Shown here: positions 1 through 10,889 of the stretch, piece by piece
Position numbering within the stretch: position 1 is the first letter of the stretch
Layout: the number at the start of each line of letters is the position of its first letter
Origin: Bettongia penicillata ogilbyi
Taxonomy: Eukaryota > Chordata > Mammalia > Diprotodontia > Potoroidae
DNA: 64,000 nt
Assembly (NCBI GenBank): GCA_023548195.1
Contig: JAJHZJ010000808.1
Location: 1,965,182-2,029,181, forward strand
Direction of reading: 5' to 3'
The notes under the pieces: generated by a model
What the model was told of the DNA's origin: nothing
The model's database searches: none
The model's input: the letters and a program-made list of their open reading frames with translations, nothing else
Translations under genes and position numbers: made by a program

Positions 1-855
1 TTAGAACGAGAAGGATATTGCTACAAGCCTCTCCTGGAAGTTCTGAATGCTCAGGGTGATTGGCAGGCCTCCTGCTTTGAGCTCCCCAGTGTCTCCTTAG
101 CTTTGTTATTTCCAAGTGTTCCAGACCTGCTCCCTGTCACTAATGGGGTGGGAGGAAAGACTGGTAGTTTCCTTTCAAATTCCATCATCACTGGCCTCTG
201 AGTCCCAAAGAACGGCAGCAAAGGGAAAAATAATAGCTCCTGAAACCTAAGTTCTAAAACATCTGAGACACTGAAAAGAAAAAGGAAAAATCTTTTACAC
301 TTTGAAATTCTAAGTACTTACATGATCTGAATGTTATCTCAAGTACACAACTCTCTTTTCTTTGTACACTTGAGTCTGGTCCAGAGTTCGTTACTGATTT
401 TAAACATTTTTGTTTGTGAAGCATTGTGATTTTCTTTTATTCGGTTTGGTCCTTAACTCACGTAAAGCACTGCATAAAACCCAAGGGCAAAGCCTGAGAC
501 TTCACTATCCATCCATTTTTATGAAATACTTTTGAAGTGACTTGAGTACCTTTTGAACCATGAAATGAGTGTGTCTGAAAACACTTCATTGTCATGTAAA
601 ATAGTATATGTGCGGTCATATGTTTCAGCTATGAGCTGGAGACTGATTTTCTTTGGGTTGGAAATCACAAAGTCTGTCCACATGTGGATTTATGTTGTGG
701 ATTTATTTATGTTCATTTACCTCTCCAGTGATAAATAACTGAAAAATAAAATCAATTCAATCAGTAAAAATAAATTAAATTATTTATTAATTTTAAACTA
801 CAATATTTTGTTTTGAGACACAAGGAAAGACACAAGAATTGAAGGACAATTCTAT
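1..855. other. Unassigned AT-rich sequence
   Basis: No repeat family, exon-like reading frame or RNA fold was recognised. The block ends in an A/T-rich stretch (about 735-800). The one small forward reading frame (553-738) has no signal, domain or composition that suggests a gene. Confidence 0.5.
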
Positions 856-857
856 TT

Positions 858-945
858 GATGAACTTTTATTGAGCAGCTACCATGTGCCAGTAACTGTTG
901 GGGATACAAAAATGAGTCTACTCTCAAAAAAAATGTACATTTTCC
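858..945 (-). mobile_element. L2 LINE 3' end fragment
   Basis: The plus strand reads TTTATTGAGCAGCTACCATG then GGGGATACAAA, the reverse complement of the classic L2 3' end (TTTGTATCCCC...GTAGGTGCTCAATAAA). Only the terminal ~90 bases are recognisable. Confidence 0.65.
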
Positions 946-989
946 CCTTCTCTTTAGAGATGGAGATAAAAATTTCATTTTGTGGATTT

Positions 990-1138
990 AATAATAGCAA
1001 TAGCTAACATTGACCTAGCACCTTAAAGTTTGCAAAGTACTTTACAAACACCTCATTTAAATCTTGCAACAATGCAGGTAGGTTATTATTACTCCATTTT
1101 ACAGATGAGGCAACTGAAGCAGAGGTTAAGTGACTAAA
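990..1138 (-). mobile_element. MAR1/MIR-type SINE fragment
   Basis: Reads AAGTTTGCAAAGTACTTTAC, then CTCATTTAAATCTTGCAACA, then ATTTTACAGATGAGGCAACTG and AGAGGTTAAGTGACT. This is the antisense core and tail of a MIR-related SINE. The tRNA-like head is missing. Confidence 0.75.
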
Positions 1139-1439
1139 TAGAGGGTTTCTTTGGTTTTCCTCCTTTAGTCTGGTTTGTCACTCATGTCATTTACTCAAGG
1201 GATAATAACCTAAGGCCAGTCCAGAAGGAAGATCTTCTAGTGCTTCCTTTTCAAGGTCCTCCTCAGTCTTAGTTTCTTCTTATCTTGTCCTTTACCCTAC
1301 CTTATCCTTTGTTCTGGATCCATCCCTATCCTTGGCCCCTCCCCTCTTAAAACAAACAGCATTAACTTTTGCTTGAAGCCTAGGAGCAGGGGTAAAACAG
1401 GTCATAGAATGATCAGACAGAAGAAGTCAAAATGGCATT

Positions 1440-1580
1440 AGACTGCCCCCGGGGGAATGAGTCCTGGTCCTATAACTGTCACTTGTCAGCAATGTGATTT
1501 TTGCCTAAGTCTCTCCTCTCTGTACCTTTGTTTTATTATCTAGAAAATGAGGGTAACAATGTCTGTTCAGTGTACCTTAC
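1440..1580 (+). mobile_element. MIR-type SINE, degraded
   Basis: Weak core similarity: CAATGTGATTTTTGCCTAAG, TACCTTTGTTTTATTATCTAG and AAAATGAGGGTAACAATG follow the order of a sense MIR core. Highly diverged, so the ends are uncertain. Confidence 0.45.
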
Positions 1581-2241
1581 TTATTTGCTGAGATGCTAAA
1601 ATGCAGCTCTTTTTCAAAAGAACTTGAAAAATATTACTTATTTGGAGCTTTTTCTGGGGTTCCACTGATATAGTTATCCCTGCTCTTGCAGCAAGGAAGT
1701 TGACCATCACTGGACTAGGGAATTTAATTTGATGCATTCAGCTCATTTTGTAGCCTATGCTTAACTTCCTGAAGATTCTTGACTCAGTCTTTCCTCCTAA
1801 GCATTGAGTTTGGAGGTATGTGAAAAGTATAGATTTTCACCTATGCTAGGTGGCTGAAAAGGCCTGAAAAGGCACTGGAATTAACACGTTAAGTATTTAC
1901 TCCCGTTCCTCTCTCTCCTGTTACTTTCTGCCCCTGTAGCCTCCCTCTCCCTAAGGATCTGTGACTCTGGAAATGGGGTCCCTCACTCTGATTGGAAGGT
2001 GAGGAGCTCCTCTGAGCCCTCTAGAGAGGGCCCCCAGGTCAACCATCTGTTTGATTCTACACTACCTGGCTCTCTACTGATATTTCTCCCCTCTTTCATC
2101 CCTTCCCCACCAAAGTTACCTGTTTCCTGGGTTCTAAAACCTAACCCAATCAATAGTAACACTAAGAGCCAGCTGCTTTTTCTCACTCAAGTGCTCAAAA
2201 ATACATTTTTGCTAGTGAAGAAAAATCATTAAGAATTAACT
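1581..2241. other. Unassigned sequence
   Basis: No element recognised. The overlapping reading frames at 1983-2232 on both strands are short and proline/serine-biased, most simply chance openings. Confidence 0.45.
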
Positions 2242-2260
2242 AAGAAATCATTAGTCAGGG
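2242..2260 (+). repeat. Left target-site duplication of L1
   Basis: A 19-base direct repeat, AAGAAATCATTAGTCAGGG, matching 3289-3307 (AAGAAATCATTGGCTAGGG) at 16 of 19 positions. The pair brackets the L1 fragment and marks its insertion; the three differences suggest an old event. Confidence 0.8.
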
Positions 2261-3288
2261 AAAATAAAATTGATAGTTTCTCTGATAAAGGCTTCATTTC
2301 TCAAATATATAGGGAACTGAGCCAAATTTATAAAACTAAGAACCACTTCTCAATTGATAAATAGTTAAAAGATGTGAACAAGCAGTTTCAGAAGAAGAAA
2401 TCGGTGCTATCAATAGGCATATAAAAATGCTCCAAATCACTGATAACTAGAGAAACACAAATTACAACTCTGAGATACAACCTCATACCTATCAGTTTGG
2501 CTAATATACCAGAAAAGTAAAATGACAAATGCTGGAGGGGATGTAGAAAAATATGTACACTAATGTGTTTTGTTAGGTTGTGAACTGCTCTAACCATTCT
2601 GTTGAACAATTTGGAGCTATGTCCAAAGGGCTATAAAACTGCATATTCTTTAACCCAGAAATACCCTACTAGTTTTGTATCCCAAACAGAGTTGTTTTTT
2701 TTTCAAAAAGGAAAAGTACTCATATGTACAAAAATATTTGTATCAGTCTTTTTTTTTGTGGTGGCCAAGAATTGAAAATTTAGGTGATACCCATGAATTG
2801 GACAAGTTGTTGTATGTGATTGTGATGGAATACTATTGTGTATAAGAATGATGAGCAGGATGGTTTCAGAAAAACCTGGGAAGATATACATATAAATTGA
2901 TGTAAGCTCTGCAAGCAGAACCAGGCAAACATTGCACATAGTAACAGCAACATTGTGAGGATGGTTAACTGTGAAAGCTGAGGTTCTCTAAGCAACAATG
3001 ATCCAAGACAATTCCAAAGGATTCTTGACACAACTATCCACCTCCAGAAAGAGAACCAAAAAACACAGATTAAAGCATACTTTTTTCACTTTATCTATTA
3101 CTTTTTTTGCTTTTTTAATTTCTTTTGAACCATGGCTGATAAGGAAATGTGCTTTGCATGACTTCACACATATAATTGCTATATATTGCTTGCCTTCTCA
3201 GGTGGGGGAGGGGTGGAAGGAGGGAGAATTTGGAACTCAAAATTTTAAAAAAGAATGTTAAAATAAATAAACTATATTTTTTTAAAAA
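2261..3288 (+). mobile_element. 5'-truncated L1 LINE (ORF2 C-terminus plus 3' UTR)
   Basis: The sense strand begins inside the 3' part of L1 ORF2: it reads roughly DSFSDKGFISQIYRELSQIY, with stops and shifts further on. It continues through AATACCCTACTAGTTTTGTA, a GGAATACTATTGTG motif and CATTGTGAGGATGGTTAACT into a purine-rich 3' UTR (about 3200-3260) ending AATTTGGAACTCAAAATTTT and an A-rich tail with AATAAA. The reading frame is broken in many places, so no active enzyme remains. Order and end features match marsupial L1 elements; 5' truncation, tail and flanking duplication are standard target-primed reverse transcription products. Confidence 0.9.
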
Positions 3289-3307
3289 AAGAAATCATTG
3301 GCTAGGG
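3289..3307 (+). repeat. Right target-site duplication of L1
   Basis: AAGAAATCATTGGCTAGGG directly follows the A-rich tail and pairs with 2242-2260. Confidence 0.8.
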
Positions 3308-4500
3308 TGAAGAAGTCATCACAGGATATAGTAATGTAAAGGAAAACATTGAGAGACTTCAGAATCCTGACTAGTAGGTAGAGGATTATTTGTAGAATGA
3401 GACATACATTTTAAACATGACCAATATACTGATTTGTTTTGCTTGCCTGAATCTATTTGGTACAAAAAAGAGTCCTTTTGGTAGAGAGTAGGAGTGCTGG
3501 GACGGTGGAGAGGAGGGATAGGGTAAGGCAAAAAGTCCTCAAGAAATGACAATGATGCAAAAGAGAAAAAAGCATAAACAAACCATGCAAAACCAAAAAA
3601 TGATTAAAGAACTAGAACTAGAACAGGGATTCCCATTTAGTGGTTCTCAGACTCCTTGGAGGTTCATGATGATGGCTCAAGGGGTTCATGCTAAAAATTC
3701 TTTAATACCTTAAGCAACAAAGACTGCCCAAATATGTCACAAATATATTTTCCTCTATAACAATAAGCACATATATGTTTGAAGCATATAGATTTGTTTC
3801 TATAATTTAAAACCATCATGATATGCACACAACAATTTTTGTGCTTGTGCTGTGGTTACAGCAAACTCTGTCCATTTTTCACTAAACTCAATTTGTTCTT
3901 GCAGTTTCTCAATCAGTCATCAAACTGTTTCCAAACCACCATAACGTCTGAAATTTCAACTGATTCCCAAGTGATGGTCAGATATATGCATATATCCCAT
4001 TTGTATTCTGTACATTGCACCAGAATAGCTTCTTCCTTTCCTTCCATTATCTCATAATTGTATTGCATCAGCATGTATGATGATGTGATCAAGGTGTTAA
4101 GAATGTGTTCCTGTAGCACAAATGTCAGGTTCTTTGGAAACCATAATTGCTGCGGATATGCATTACAGGTCATCTTGAAACTATCACAGATCATCACAAA
4201 TGTTCTTCAGAAACACACTTAATGTTACCTCACATTGCAGTACTAAGGTTGTTTTCTGCTTTAAACTTAACCTTCTGCTTATGTTACTATTTTTCTACCT
4301 GGCAGATTTTCAAATGAACTGCTTGGCAATAGTGGTCAGTCAGTTCAGTAGAGTTTTCATGAGAGTGTAGCTGGTGAGCCAGTGATGGAAGATCAGGAAG
4401 TTTGTCTACTGGTGTAAGAGAAAACATTCAATATACAGGAGTAATAGCAGATAGCAAGATATCCTCAGATTGTTTCTATGTTAGCCCCATCAAAAAGGAT
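3308..4500. other. Unassigned sequence
   Basis: No element or gene identified with confidence. About 3640-3720 (TGGTTCTCAGACTCCTTGG, GGGGTTCATG) has the flavour of a hAT end but the match is too short to call. The small opposing reading frames near 3818-4197 have no gene-like features. Confidence 0.4.
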
Positions 4501-4504
4501 AGAA

Positions 4505-4746
4505 GAATGACCATGATGATAATGGAGTGGTAGTAGTATTAGTAACACTGGTAGTAGTAGCAGTAGTAATAGTAATATAATACTAACAGTAGTAGCAGGA
4601 GTAGTAATCCAGTAGTAATAGTAATAGTGGTAGTGGTAGTAGTAGCAATAGTAGTAGTAATCCAGTAGTGATAGTAATAATGAGAGTGATAGTAGCAGCC
4701 GCAGCAATAGTACTAGTGGTAATAGTAGTAGCAGTAGTAGTAGTAG
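4505..4746 (+). repeat. Imperfect (AGT)n trinucleotide array
   Basis: About 240 bases of AGT/AAT/AGC triplets (TAGTAGTAGCAGTAGTAATA and similar). The phase is mostly kept, which leaves an open minus-strand frame (4465-4767) of leucine and tyrosine runs. That frame is a by-product of the triplets, not evidence of a gene. Confidence 0.9.
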
Positions 4747-4904
4747 ATCTCGAAATGCACAATTCAAGTTCTAGTTGAAGGGAATGGAGAAATTTAATTT
4801 AGAGTAGAGAGGAATTGGTGATGAGATTAGGGGTTGGGGTAAGGGACAAAATTTCAGATATTTGAAATTTGAAAGAAAGATCAGACTTATTCAGCCTGAT
4901 CCCA

Positions 4905-5150
4905 GTGAACAGGACTAGGAGCACCAGGTGGAAGATAGAATTTAAAAACAACAAAAACCTTCAACCAATTATAGAGAGTTGTCCCTAAAATGGGAAAGAC
5001 TCTGTGATGAGCAGATTCCTCAACATTGGAGGCTTTTACATGTAGAGTGCCCACCAGAGATCTTAGAGAGGGGATTCATGCTTCAAGGAAGGGGCTGGAG
5101 CAGTTGACATCTAAGGTCCCTTCTAATTCCAGGGTTCTTTGATTCAGTCA
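4905..5150 (+). mobile_element. L3/CR1-type LINE 3' end
   Basis: Contains CTTCAAGGAAGGGGCTGGAG and ends TAAGGTCCCTTCTAATTCCAGGGTTCTTTGATTC, the layout of CR1/L3 tails (GAGGTCCCTTCCAACTCT...TTCTATGATTC). Old and indel-rich. Confidence 0.65.
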
Positions 5151-6519
5151 CATCACCAAGATGCTTCATCTTGGAGCTCTGCGTCTACTACCTCGTCTTT
5201 AGTCATCTCTTAGGATCTCAGTAAGAGCTGTCAATCAAGGCACAGCCTCACCTGCCCTATGTTCTGAACAGCAAATTAGTGCCAACAAAGGGCAGGAGTT
5301 CATATATTTGACTTGGGCAGCCACCCTGCGGTGAGGACACAAGCTCTGGAATTGGGTTAATTTCTTTTTCCTAGCAAATGCTCCACTATTGGCAGGAGGG
5401 GTGGTGGTGGGAGCCCTGTTGGGAAGGGAAGAAAGCTTGGTGGGCTACATATTAAATATTGTCATTTTGAAGCCAATTTTTGTCAACCAGCCAACAAAAG
5501 ACTTGTGTGCAGCCTGGACTCATCTCCATTTCCTTTCGGAGTATCAGCTTGCTGGCTGCGAGGCCTTGCAAATGACATCAAACAGATGGTAATAACCACA
5601 CCTCAAGTATCATCCTAATAAAATCCAGTAATTAGGGCAGTACCTCTCCTATCATTTTCGTCTGGGGCCCCACCCATACTCCAATTAACTCGCTCTACCA
5701 GGCACAATCCAGGAAGGAACAAGTCAGGCTTTTTTTATTTTTTATTTTTTTTGCCTGTTGTTCCCTCCACCTCCTGCCAGATTATGGTGTTGTACTATCC
5801 CTTCCTGCTAAACAAACTGTGTTGTGGTTTTGGAATTAATAGCTGTTCCCCATTTTATGGTGTTTCAAGGCTCCCGTGTATTACAGTATTTGCAGTCACC
5901 AGAGGTCACTCAACCAGCTTGGTAAAGTTCAGGAGTTGTTTCATGCGTAGAGTACCATGGGGTACAGGCCCTGAGGGAACACAGCTGTTTGCAGACTTTC
6001 TGTATATATGTTACTGAAAGCACAAACAAATGATCATGGAAGATGTATGAGTTGGCTTTGGACAGTTTCCAGCTCCTCTCAGCAATGTGGTAGAGTCTTT
6101 CGCATGTAGCCTTTTCATCTTCCAGGGAATATAGCCATCATGACCTGGGTCCTTTTATTCACAGAGACAGCTGTCCAGCATGTGTCCAGAGCTTCCATCA
6201 CAGGCCTACTTCTGGCCTGAGAGTGCCCAAGAATGACAAGTTCTCAAGTAGGGTGCAGCCTGGGTGACAAAGAGAGACTCCTCTCTTCCCCTGAGGGCAG
6301 GGTGAGAGACTGAGTTTTGAGAGAAGACTTGAGAGACCCTGGGCTATATTACCTGGGGGCTGTGGACTTCCTCTAGAGAGATTTTTTTTTTTAATGGAAA
6401 AGGATAGAGACCTGTCTTTCTAGTATAGTTTAAGGGAGAGGAATGAATCAGGTAACTTGATGGTATTACCTTAAACCCCACGAATCTTTGAAATTCACTG
6501 AGACTTTTCCCTCACCATT
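5151..6519. other. Unassigned sequence
   Basis: Mostly unique-looking DNA with moderate GC. A T-rich stretch lies at 5728-5752. No exon, RNA gene or repeat family was recognised. Reading frames 5389-5592 and 5751-6017 lack any domain. Confidence 0.4.
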
Positions 6520-6530
6520 ACAGTACTTTT

Positions 6531-6649
6531 TTTTTTTTTTTCAGTAAAAGACAAGGTTTATTAAATAACCAGTTGGGGGGTGGGTGAGATTTTAAGAATC
6601 TGTGTATTTGTATCAAGCAGGCCAGATTCTTAAGGAATCTGAGCCCAAT
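6531..6649 (-). pseudogene. Short processed retrocopy (mRNA 3' UTR end) with poly(A) tail
   Basis: On the minus strand a ~100-base segment ends in TTATTTAATAAACCTTGTC, then about 15 bases later an A run of ~16 (seen as T at 6527-6542). AATAAA at the normal spacing from a poly(A) tail is the mark of reverse-transcribed mRNA. It is flanked by ACAGTACTTTT (6520-6530) and ACAATACTTTT (6650-6660), which fit a target-site duplication. Only 3' UTR is present, so the parent gene cannot be named. The alternative is an unlisted SINE with a poly(A) signal. Confidence 0.6.
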
Positions 6650-6660
6650 ACAATACTTTT

Positions 6661-6846
6661 AATGACGTTTTTGTACCATTTCTTTGTACCATTCCCTATG
6701 CTAGTTTTGTATCATTTCTTTGCCATCATTCAAAGGACTTTTGAAATCCTATTTTCTCCCCAAAGTCTTCCTTAAAAAACTGAAAGTAGACCCTAACATC
6801 TCCCTTATGCCTGAGCTTACACATTCCACACTTCGTTCCCCCCTCA

Positions 6847-6851
<5 letters not shown>
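6661..6851. other. Unassigned sequence
   Basis: Pyrimidine-leaning unique sequence between the retrocopy and the CA repeat. Nothing recognised. Confidence 0.4.

Positions 6852-6880
<29 letters not shown>
6851..6880 (+). repeat. (CA)n microsatellite
   Basis: About 14 uninterrupted CA units. Confidence 0.95.
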
Positions 6881-6882
<2 letters not shown>

Positions 6883-6974
6883 ACCTTATCCTCATGTATG
6901 TACAGAGTAGTACAACTTTACTCATTTTTGTCTAAGATGTCTGATCAGTTTGTATGACATGCTTTGTATGTTTC

Positions 6975-7070
6975 TAATTCAACAAATACTTATTAAGGGC
7001 CTACTGAAATGTGTGCTAGGTCCTCTACTAAGTGTTGGGGGTTTCCATTCAAAAAATAAACATCCCGGCT
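6975..7070 (-). mobile_element. L2 LINE 3' end fragment
   Basis: AACAAATACTTATTAAGGGCC, TGCTAGGTCCT and AAGTGTTGGGGG match the antisense L2 terminus. Confidence 0.6.
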
Positions 7071-7187
7071 GGAAGCCACTGTTACTAGTTATGGCATGAA
7101 CATAACTCTTCCTGGCTGTGGTCTTGCCATAGCTACTTCCAAAGTGGTGCTCTCATAAAATGTGACTGTGTTGCATGATCAGTCACG

Positions 7188-7402
7188 TATGAGGCAGCCA
7201 AGTGGGATAGTGGATGGAGTGCTGGAATTAGGGCTAGCCATGTGACCTAGGCATGACACTCAACTTTCTCAATTTCCTCACCTATAAAAAGGGGACAGTA
7301 ATAGTGCCTACCTCCTAGGCTTATTGAGGGGATCAAATGAGATTATATATATAAAGTGCTTTGCAAACCTTAAAATGCTATATAAATATTACCTATGATT
7401 TT
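7188..7402 (+). mobile_element. MAR1/MIR-type SINE
   Basis: Head GAGGCAGCCAAGTGGGATAG, core CATGTGACCTAGGCATGACAC and CCTCACCTATAAAAAGGGG, and tail GTGCCTACCTCCTAGGCTTA...AAAGTGCTTTGCAAACCTTAA...TGCTATATAAATATTA. Complete in layout, about 20-25% diverged by eye. Confidence 0.9.
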
Positions 7403-8240
7403 TATCAGTCAATGAAGACCATTCTGACTCCCAAGGAGCAGGCCATATGACTAGGTGGTTAACTCCATCATGACCAATCTATCCCACTGAGTTCAAATGA
7501 TAGCTTGAACCTTTTAAAAAAAATGTGAATGCTTACATGACATTTCAGTCAATGGGATCTTTAGTTTGTACTGTTGATATATCTAGTGGGGGAAAACCTG
7601 CAGCTATTCCGATAAGAAGTTAGCGTAGAATTTTTGGAAATTGGTGGCCTGAAGCTTTTGGCAATCATGTATGCTCTCCAGTAATCAGGAAGATGAAGCT
7701 ACAAACCAGTGGGGAAAAATTGCTTTTTAATTCATGAATTTTAATTGTATTTCTGACAGAGGATGGGCCACGTTAAACCTAAAGAGATGAGGCAAATTCT
7801 TGTGATGTCAAGCTAGTGAACAAAGTGTCCAAGGAAGTCAGGTTCTCCTAGCTCCTCCTTCTGTTTCTAAGTCTTAAAATTCTAAAAATGTAAAAAACAT
7901 CAGTTGTTTCCAGGCCACCCAGCAAATGTCTTTTAGAGTATGGAGGTCATTTGACCATTGATACTTTATAGAAGAGTGACCATACTTTCTTTTTATTGAT
8001 TTTTATCTTTTAATTTATACATATATCCTTATCAATATATTCTGTTTTTATACTACATACATTTCTAGATTGCCACTACTTCATCAGAGCTCTCATGTAA
8101 CAAAATAAAACTAATAGTATAGTGACCTCATCTGAAAGTGCAGGTAACATTTCACATCTGCAGCACTCACCCCACCTCTCTATTTAAAAAAAAAGAAAAT
8201 TAACAGAAATCTGTTTTCTCTTTTTTCCACCCTGTCCCAC
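7403..8240. other. Unassigned sequence
   Basis: No gene or family recognised. Begins with TCAGTCAATGAAGACC, which could be a degraded repeat edge. Confidence 0.4.
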
Positions 8241-8242
8241 TC

Positions 8243-8425
8243 CATTCACATCTGTAAAGTACATCAGAATTTTCAAAGCACTTAGTTCATCTGGTCATCA
8301 CAGGTACCCTGTGAGATAGGGTACTCTCATTTTGCAGATGAATCCCAAGGTCACAGGAGGTAGTAGATCTCAGAACTTGGACTACAACCCAATATTTCTG
8401 ATGCTCAGTCTTGGAGTCAGGGGGT
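8243..8425 (-). mobile_element. MIR-related SINE fragment (paired with 10165-10380)
   Basis: Antisense MIR core (CATCTGTAAAGTACATCAGA, TTTTCAAAGCACTTAGTTCA, TTTTGCAGATGAATCCCAAG). It shares an unusual flank with the copy near 10.2 kb: ATCTCAGAACTTGGACTACA and CCCAATATTTCTGATGCTC. The shared, non-consensus segment suggests either one narrow subfamily or a local duplication. Confidence 0.6.
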
Positions 8426-8659
8426 GGGGGGGGCAGCAAGAGAGAAGAAAAAAACCCTTGAATTGATGAGATTTTCATTCTGTGTGTCCTCCTACTTCCC
8501 CCATTTTACTGTGTTCTCTGAGTCAGAATTAAGAGGGAAAGAATAATTTATATAGTGCCTCCTATAGCTAGACACTGTACTGAGCACATTACAAATATCC
8601 TCTCATTTGATGTTCTAGTTTCTGAGCATACCAAGGAAAAATGACAAGTAATTCTTTCC

Positions 8660-8877
8660 TTTAGAGATATGAATAGTGGGTAGATTGCTGACCCTGGTGT
8701 CAAGTCCTCCTGAGTTCAAATCTGGCCTCAGACATTCACTAGCTGTATGACCCTGGGTAAAGCACTTAACCACTGTCTGCCTCAGTTTTCTCATCTGTAG
8801 AATACATATAATATTAGCACCTCCAGAGTTGATATGAGGATCAAATGTGATATGTGTAATATTTGTGTATATATAGA
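8660..8877 (+). mobile_element. MAR1/MIR-type SINE
   Basis: GAGTTCAAATCTGGCCTCAG, ACTAGCTGTATGACCCTGGG, GCCTCAGTTTTCTCATCTGT, then a degraded tail (GAGTTGATATGAGGATCAAA). Confidence 0.9.
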
Positions 8878-9032
8878 TATTTGCTGTTACTCAGTCACGT
8901 CCGACTATTTGTGACCCCATGCACCATAATATGCATGGCATTTTCTTGGCAAAGATGCTGAAGTGGTCTGCCATTTCTTTCTTAAGGCAAACAGAGGTTA
9001 AATAACTTGTCCAGAGTCACACAGTTAGTAAA
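8878..9032 (-). mobile_element. WSINE-type SINE, head truncated
   Basis: Reads TTGCTGTTACTCAGTCACGT, CCGACTATTTGTGACCCCAT, TTTTCTTGGCAAAGATGCTG, then TTAAATAACTTGTCCAGAGT: antisense RTE-like tail and core. It is cut where the TG/TA microsatellite starts. Confidence 0.9.
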
Positions 9033-9041
9033 TGTGTGTGT

Positions 9042-9096
<55 letters not shown>
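9033..9096 (+). repeat. (TG)n-(TA)n microsatellite
   Basis: A short TG run followed by about 25 TA units. It abuts the broken edge of an antisense SINE. Confidence 0.95.
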
Positions 9097-9098
<2 letters not shown>

Positions 9099-9109
9099 AT
9101 GATGAAATC

Positions 9110-9742
9110 ATTTGGAAGAGGCAGTACTAATAACTATGGGATCAGGAAGGTCTGCTGTAGAAGTTAGCACCTGAATAATGTGGTGAAGGGATCTAGGAAT
9201 CCCAAAGGGGAGAAAGAGAGAGGACTTGAGGAATAAGGGACAGGCTGTAAAAGGTCCAGATTTTGGAGATAGAATGTCATGTTTAGAGCACAACACATAA
9301 ACCAGTTGGTAGGAATATAGGGGGTGAAAAGGGAAGTACTTTTAAATCAGACTGGAAAGGTAGATTGGAAACATAGGGTGGAGAGCTTTAAATATTAAAC
9401 AAAGAAAATTCTCTTTTATCCTAGAGGCTATGGGGAGCTCTTGAAGGTTCTTGAGCAGGGAGGTGACATGGTCTGACTTGAACTTTAACAAGATCACTTG
9501 GCCAGCTGTATGGAGAATGGCTTGAGGAGGGCAGAAGCTTGGAAACGGGCTATAGGAAGAAGCAGGGTAAGAGGTTATTATGACTTCACTCAGGGTGATC
9601 ACCCCTTGAATGGAAAGAAGGGTATAGACACAGGAAATGTGAAGGTATAAAGGACAAAACATGGCAACCGATTGGATAGAGGGGTAAGGAAAAGTAAAGA
9701 GCTAAGGATGACTTTAAGGTTTTGTAGCTAGGTAACTGGGCT
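9110..9742 (-). mobile_element. L2 LINE, ORF2 C-terminal region
   Basis: Antisense L2. The minus strand carries an open stretch (9342-9662) whose residues ILLKFKSDHVTSLLKNLQEL and LIFKALHPMFPIYLSSLI correspond to the C-terminal region of L2 ORF2. On the plus strand the order GGGGAGCTCTTGAAGGTTCT, GAGGTGACATGGTCTGACTT, TGGCCAGCTGTATGGAGAAT follows reversed L2. The retained opening is chance survival; no intact protein is encoded. Confidence 0.85.
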
Positions 9743-9747
9743 CAACA

Positions 9748-9990
9748 CAGGTATCACAGTGAATAGATGCTGGTCTTGGTGCCCTGAGTTCAAATGTGGC
9801 TATAGACATTTACTAGTTGTGTGACCCTGGGCGAGTCATTTAACCTCTGTCTGCCTCAGTTGCCTCATCTGTAAAATGCACTTAATAATAACACCTACTT
9901 CCCAAGATTGCAGTTCGGATCAAGTGTGATAATGTTTGTAAAGGACTTTGTAAAACTTAAAGCTGTTACATAAAATCTATTATTATTATC
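9748..9990 (+). mobile_element. MAR1/MIR-type SINE
   Basis: CACAGTGAATAGATGCTGGT, GTGTGACCCTGGGCGAGTCA, GCCTCATCTGTAAAATGCAC, TGTAAAGGACTTTGTAAAAC and a (TTA) end. Full layout, inserted next to the L2 fragment. Confidence 0.9.
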
Positions 9991-10164
9991 ACCTATTTAT
10001 GCTGGTGATGTCCTTGATAGAAAAAAAAAGGAAATTAGGAGGTGGGGCTGGTCTAGGAAATGAGTTTCATTTGGGACTTAGTATTGAATTTCAGATAAAA
10101 TCTCATCCCCTCAGTTGCTTTCTTAACTAAGTTGATGACTCTAATGTTTCCTGACTAAAACTAG

Positions 10165-10380
10165 TGATAGTACTTTACATCTGTAAAGCACATTAGGATT
10201 TTCAAAGCACTTATCTCATCTGGCCATCAGGTACCTTGGGAGATTGGGAGAATAAGTATCTGCCCCCCCACCCCAGTTCTACAGAGGAGGAAACTGAGGT
10301 TTAGAGAGTCCCAAGATAGATCTCAGAACTTGGACTACCACCCAATATTTCTGATGCTCTGTCTTAGACTCTTTCTCCTC
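10165..10380 (-). mobile_element. MIR-related SINE fragment (paired with 8243-8425)
   Basis: CATCTGTAAAGCACATTAGG, TTTTCAAAGCACTTATCTCA, AGAGGAGGAAACTGAGGTTT, then ATCTCAGAACTTGGACTACC and CCCAATATTTCTGATGCTC. The distal segment is nearly the same as in the copy 1.9 kb upstream. Confidence 0.65.
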
Positions 10381-10885
10381 TGCCATGCATTAGCGTGATA
10401 CTTCCTGAGCCTAAATGTGGGGTCTCTTAGCTATTTCTGTACCCTCTCAGGCACTGGTGGATTTCTAGAGAACCCCACTTCCTGCTTTTGCACCATTGGT
10501 TCCAAAGGCCTTTCTATAACTGTGGCATCTGGAGGCCCACCCTGTAGTGTGAGGAAGTCCCATCTTTATTTACTCAGCCTCAGCATGCCTACGTGGGGCT
10601 CCACACTACAGGGCTAGGTGCCAGGCTTCTCCTAAAGCTCTGACACATAGTTCAGAGATATGGGCATATGAATGGGATTGCCAAAACCTGTTGTATAGAA
10701 ATGACCCCTTACTGGGTATGAACAGAGTAGGAGGAAGTTGACTCCATGGTGTGAGCTAAGGAATGTGTAATAGTACCTAAAATTCACACCATCAGAATCA
10801 GTCCTTGGGCTAAGACACTGTCTCTATTAAAGGTCACTATTAAACTGGGAATGTTCTGTGGGAGAAATGATGTGAGGAGGGCATT
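10381..10885. other. Unassigned sequence
   Basis: No repeat or gene recognised. The small forward frame at 10417-10617 is serine- and glycine-rich and shows no domain. Confidence 0.4.
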
Positions 10886-10889
10886 CCAA

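Noticed and set aside
9342..9662. 106-codon minus-strand open frame as a possible gene
   Set aside because: Its residues match the C-terminal region of L2 ORF2; it is a decayed LINE remnant.
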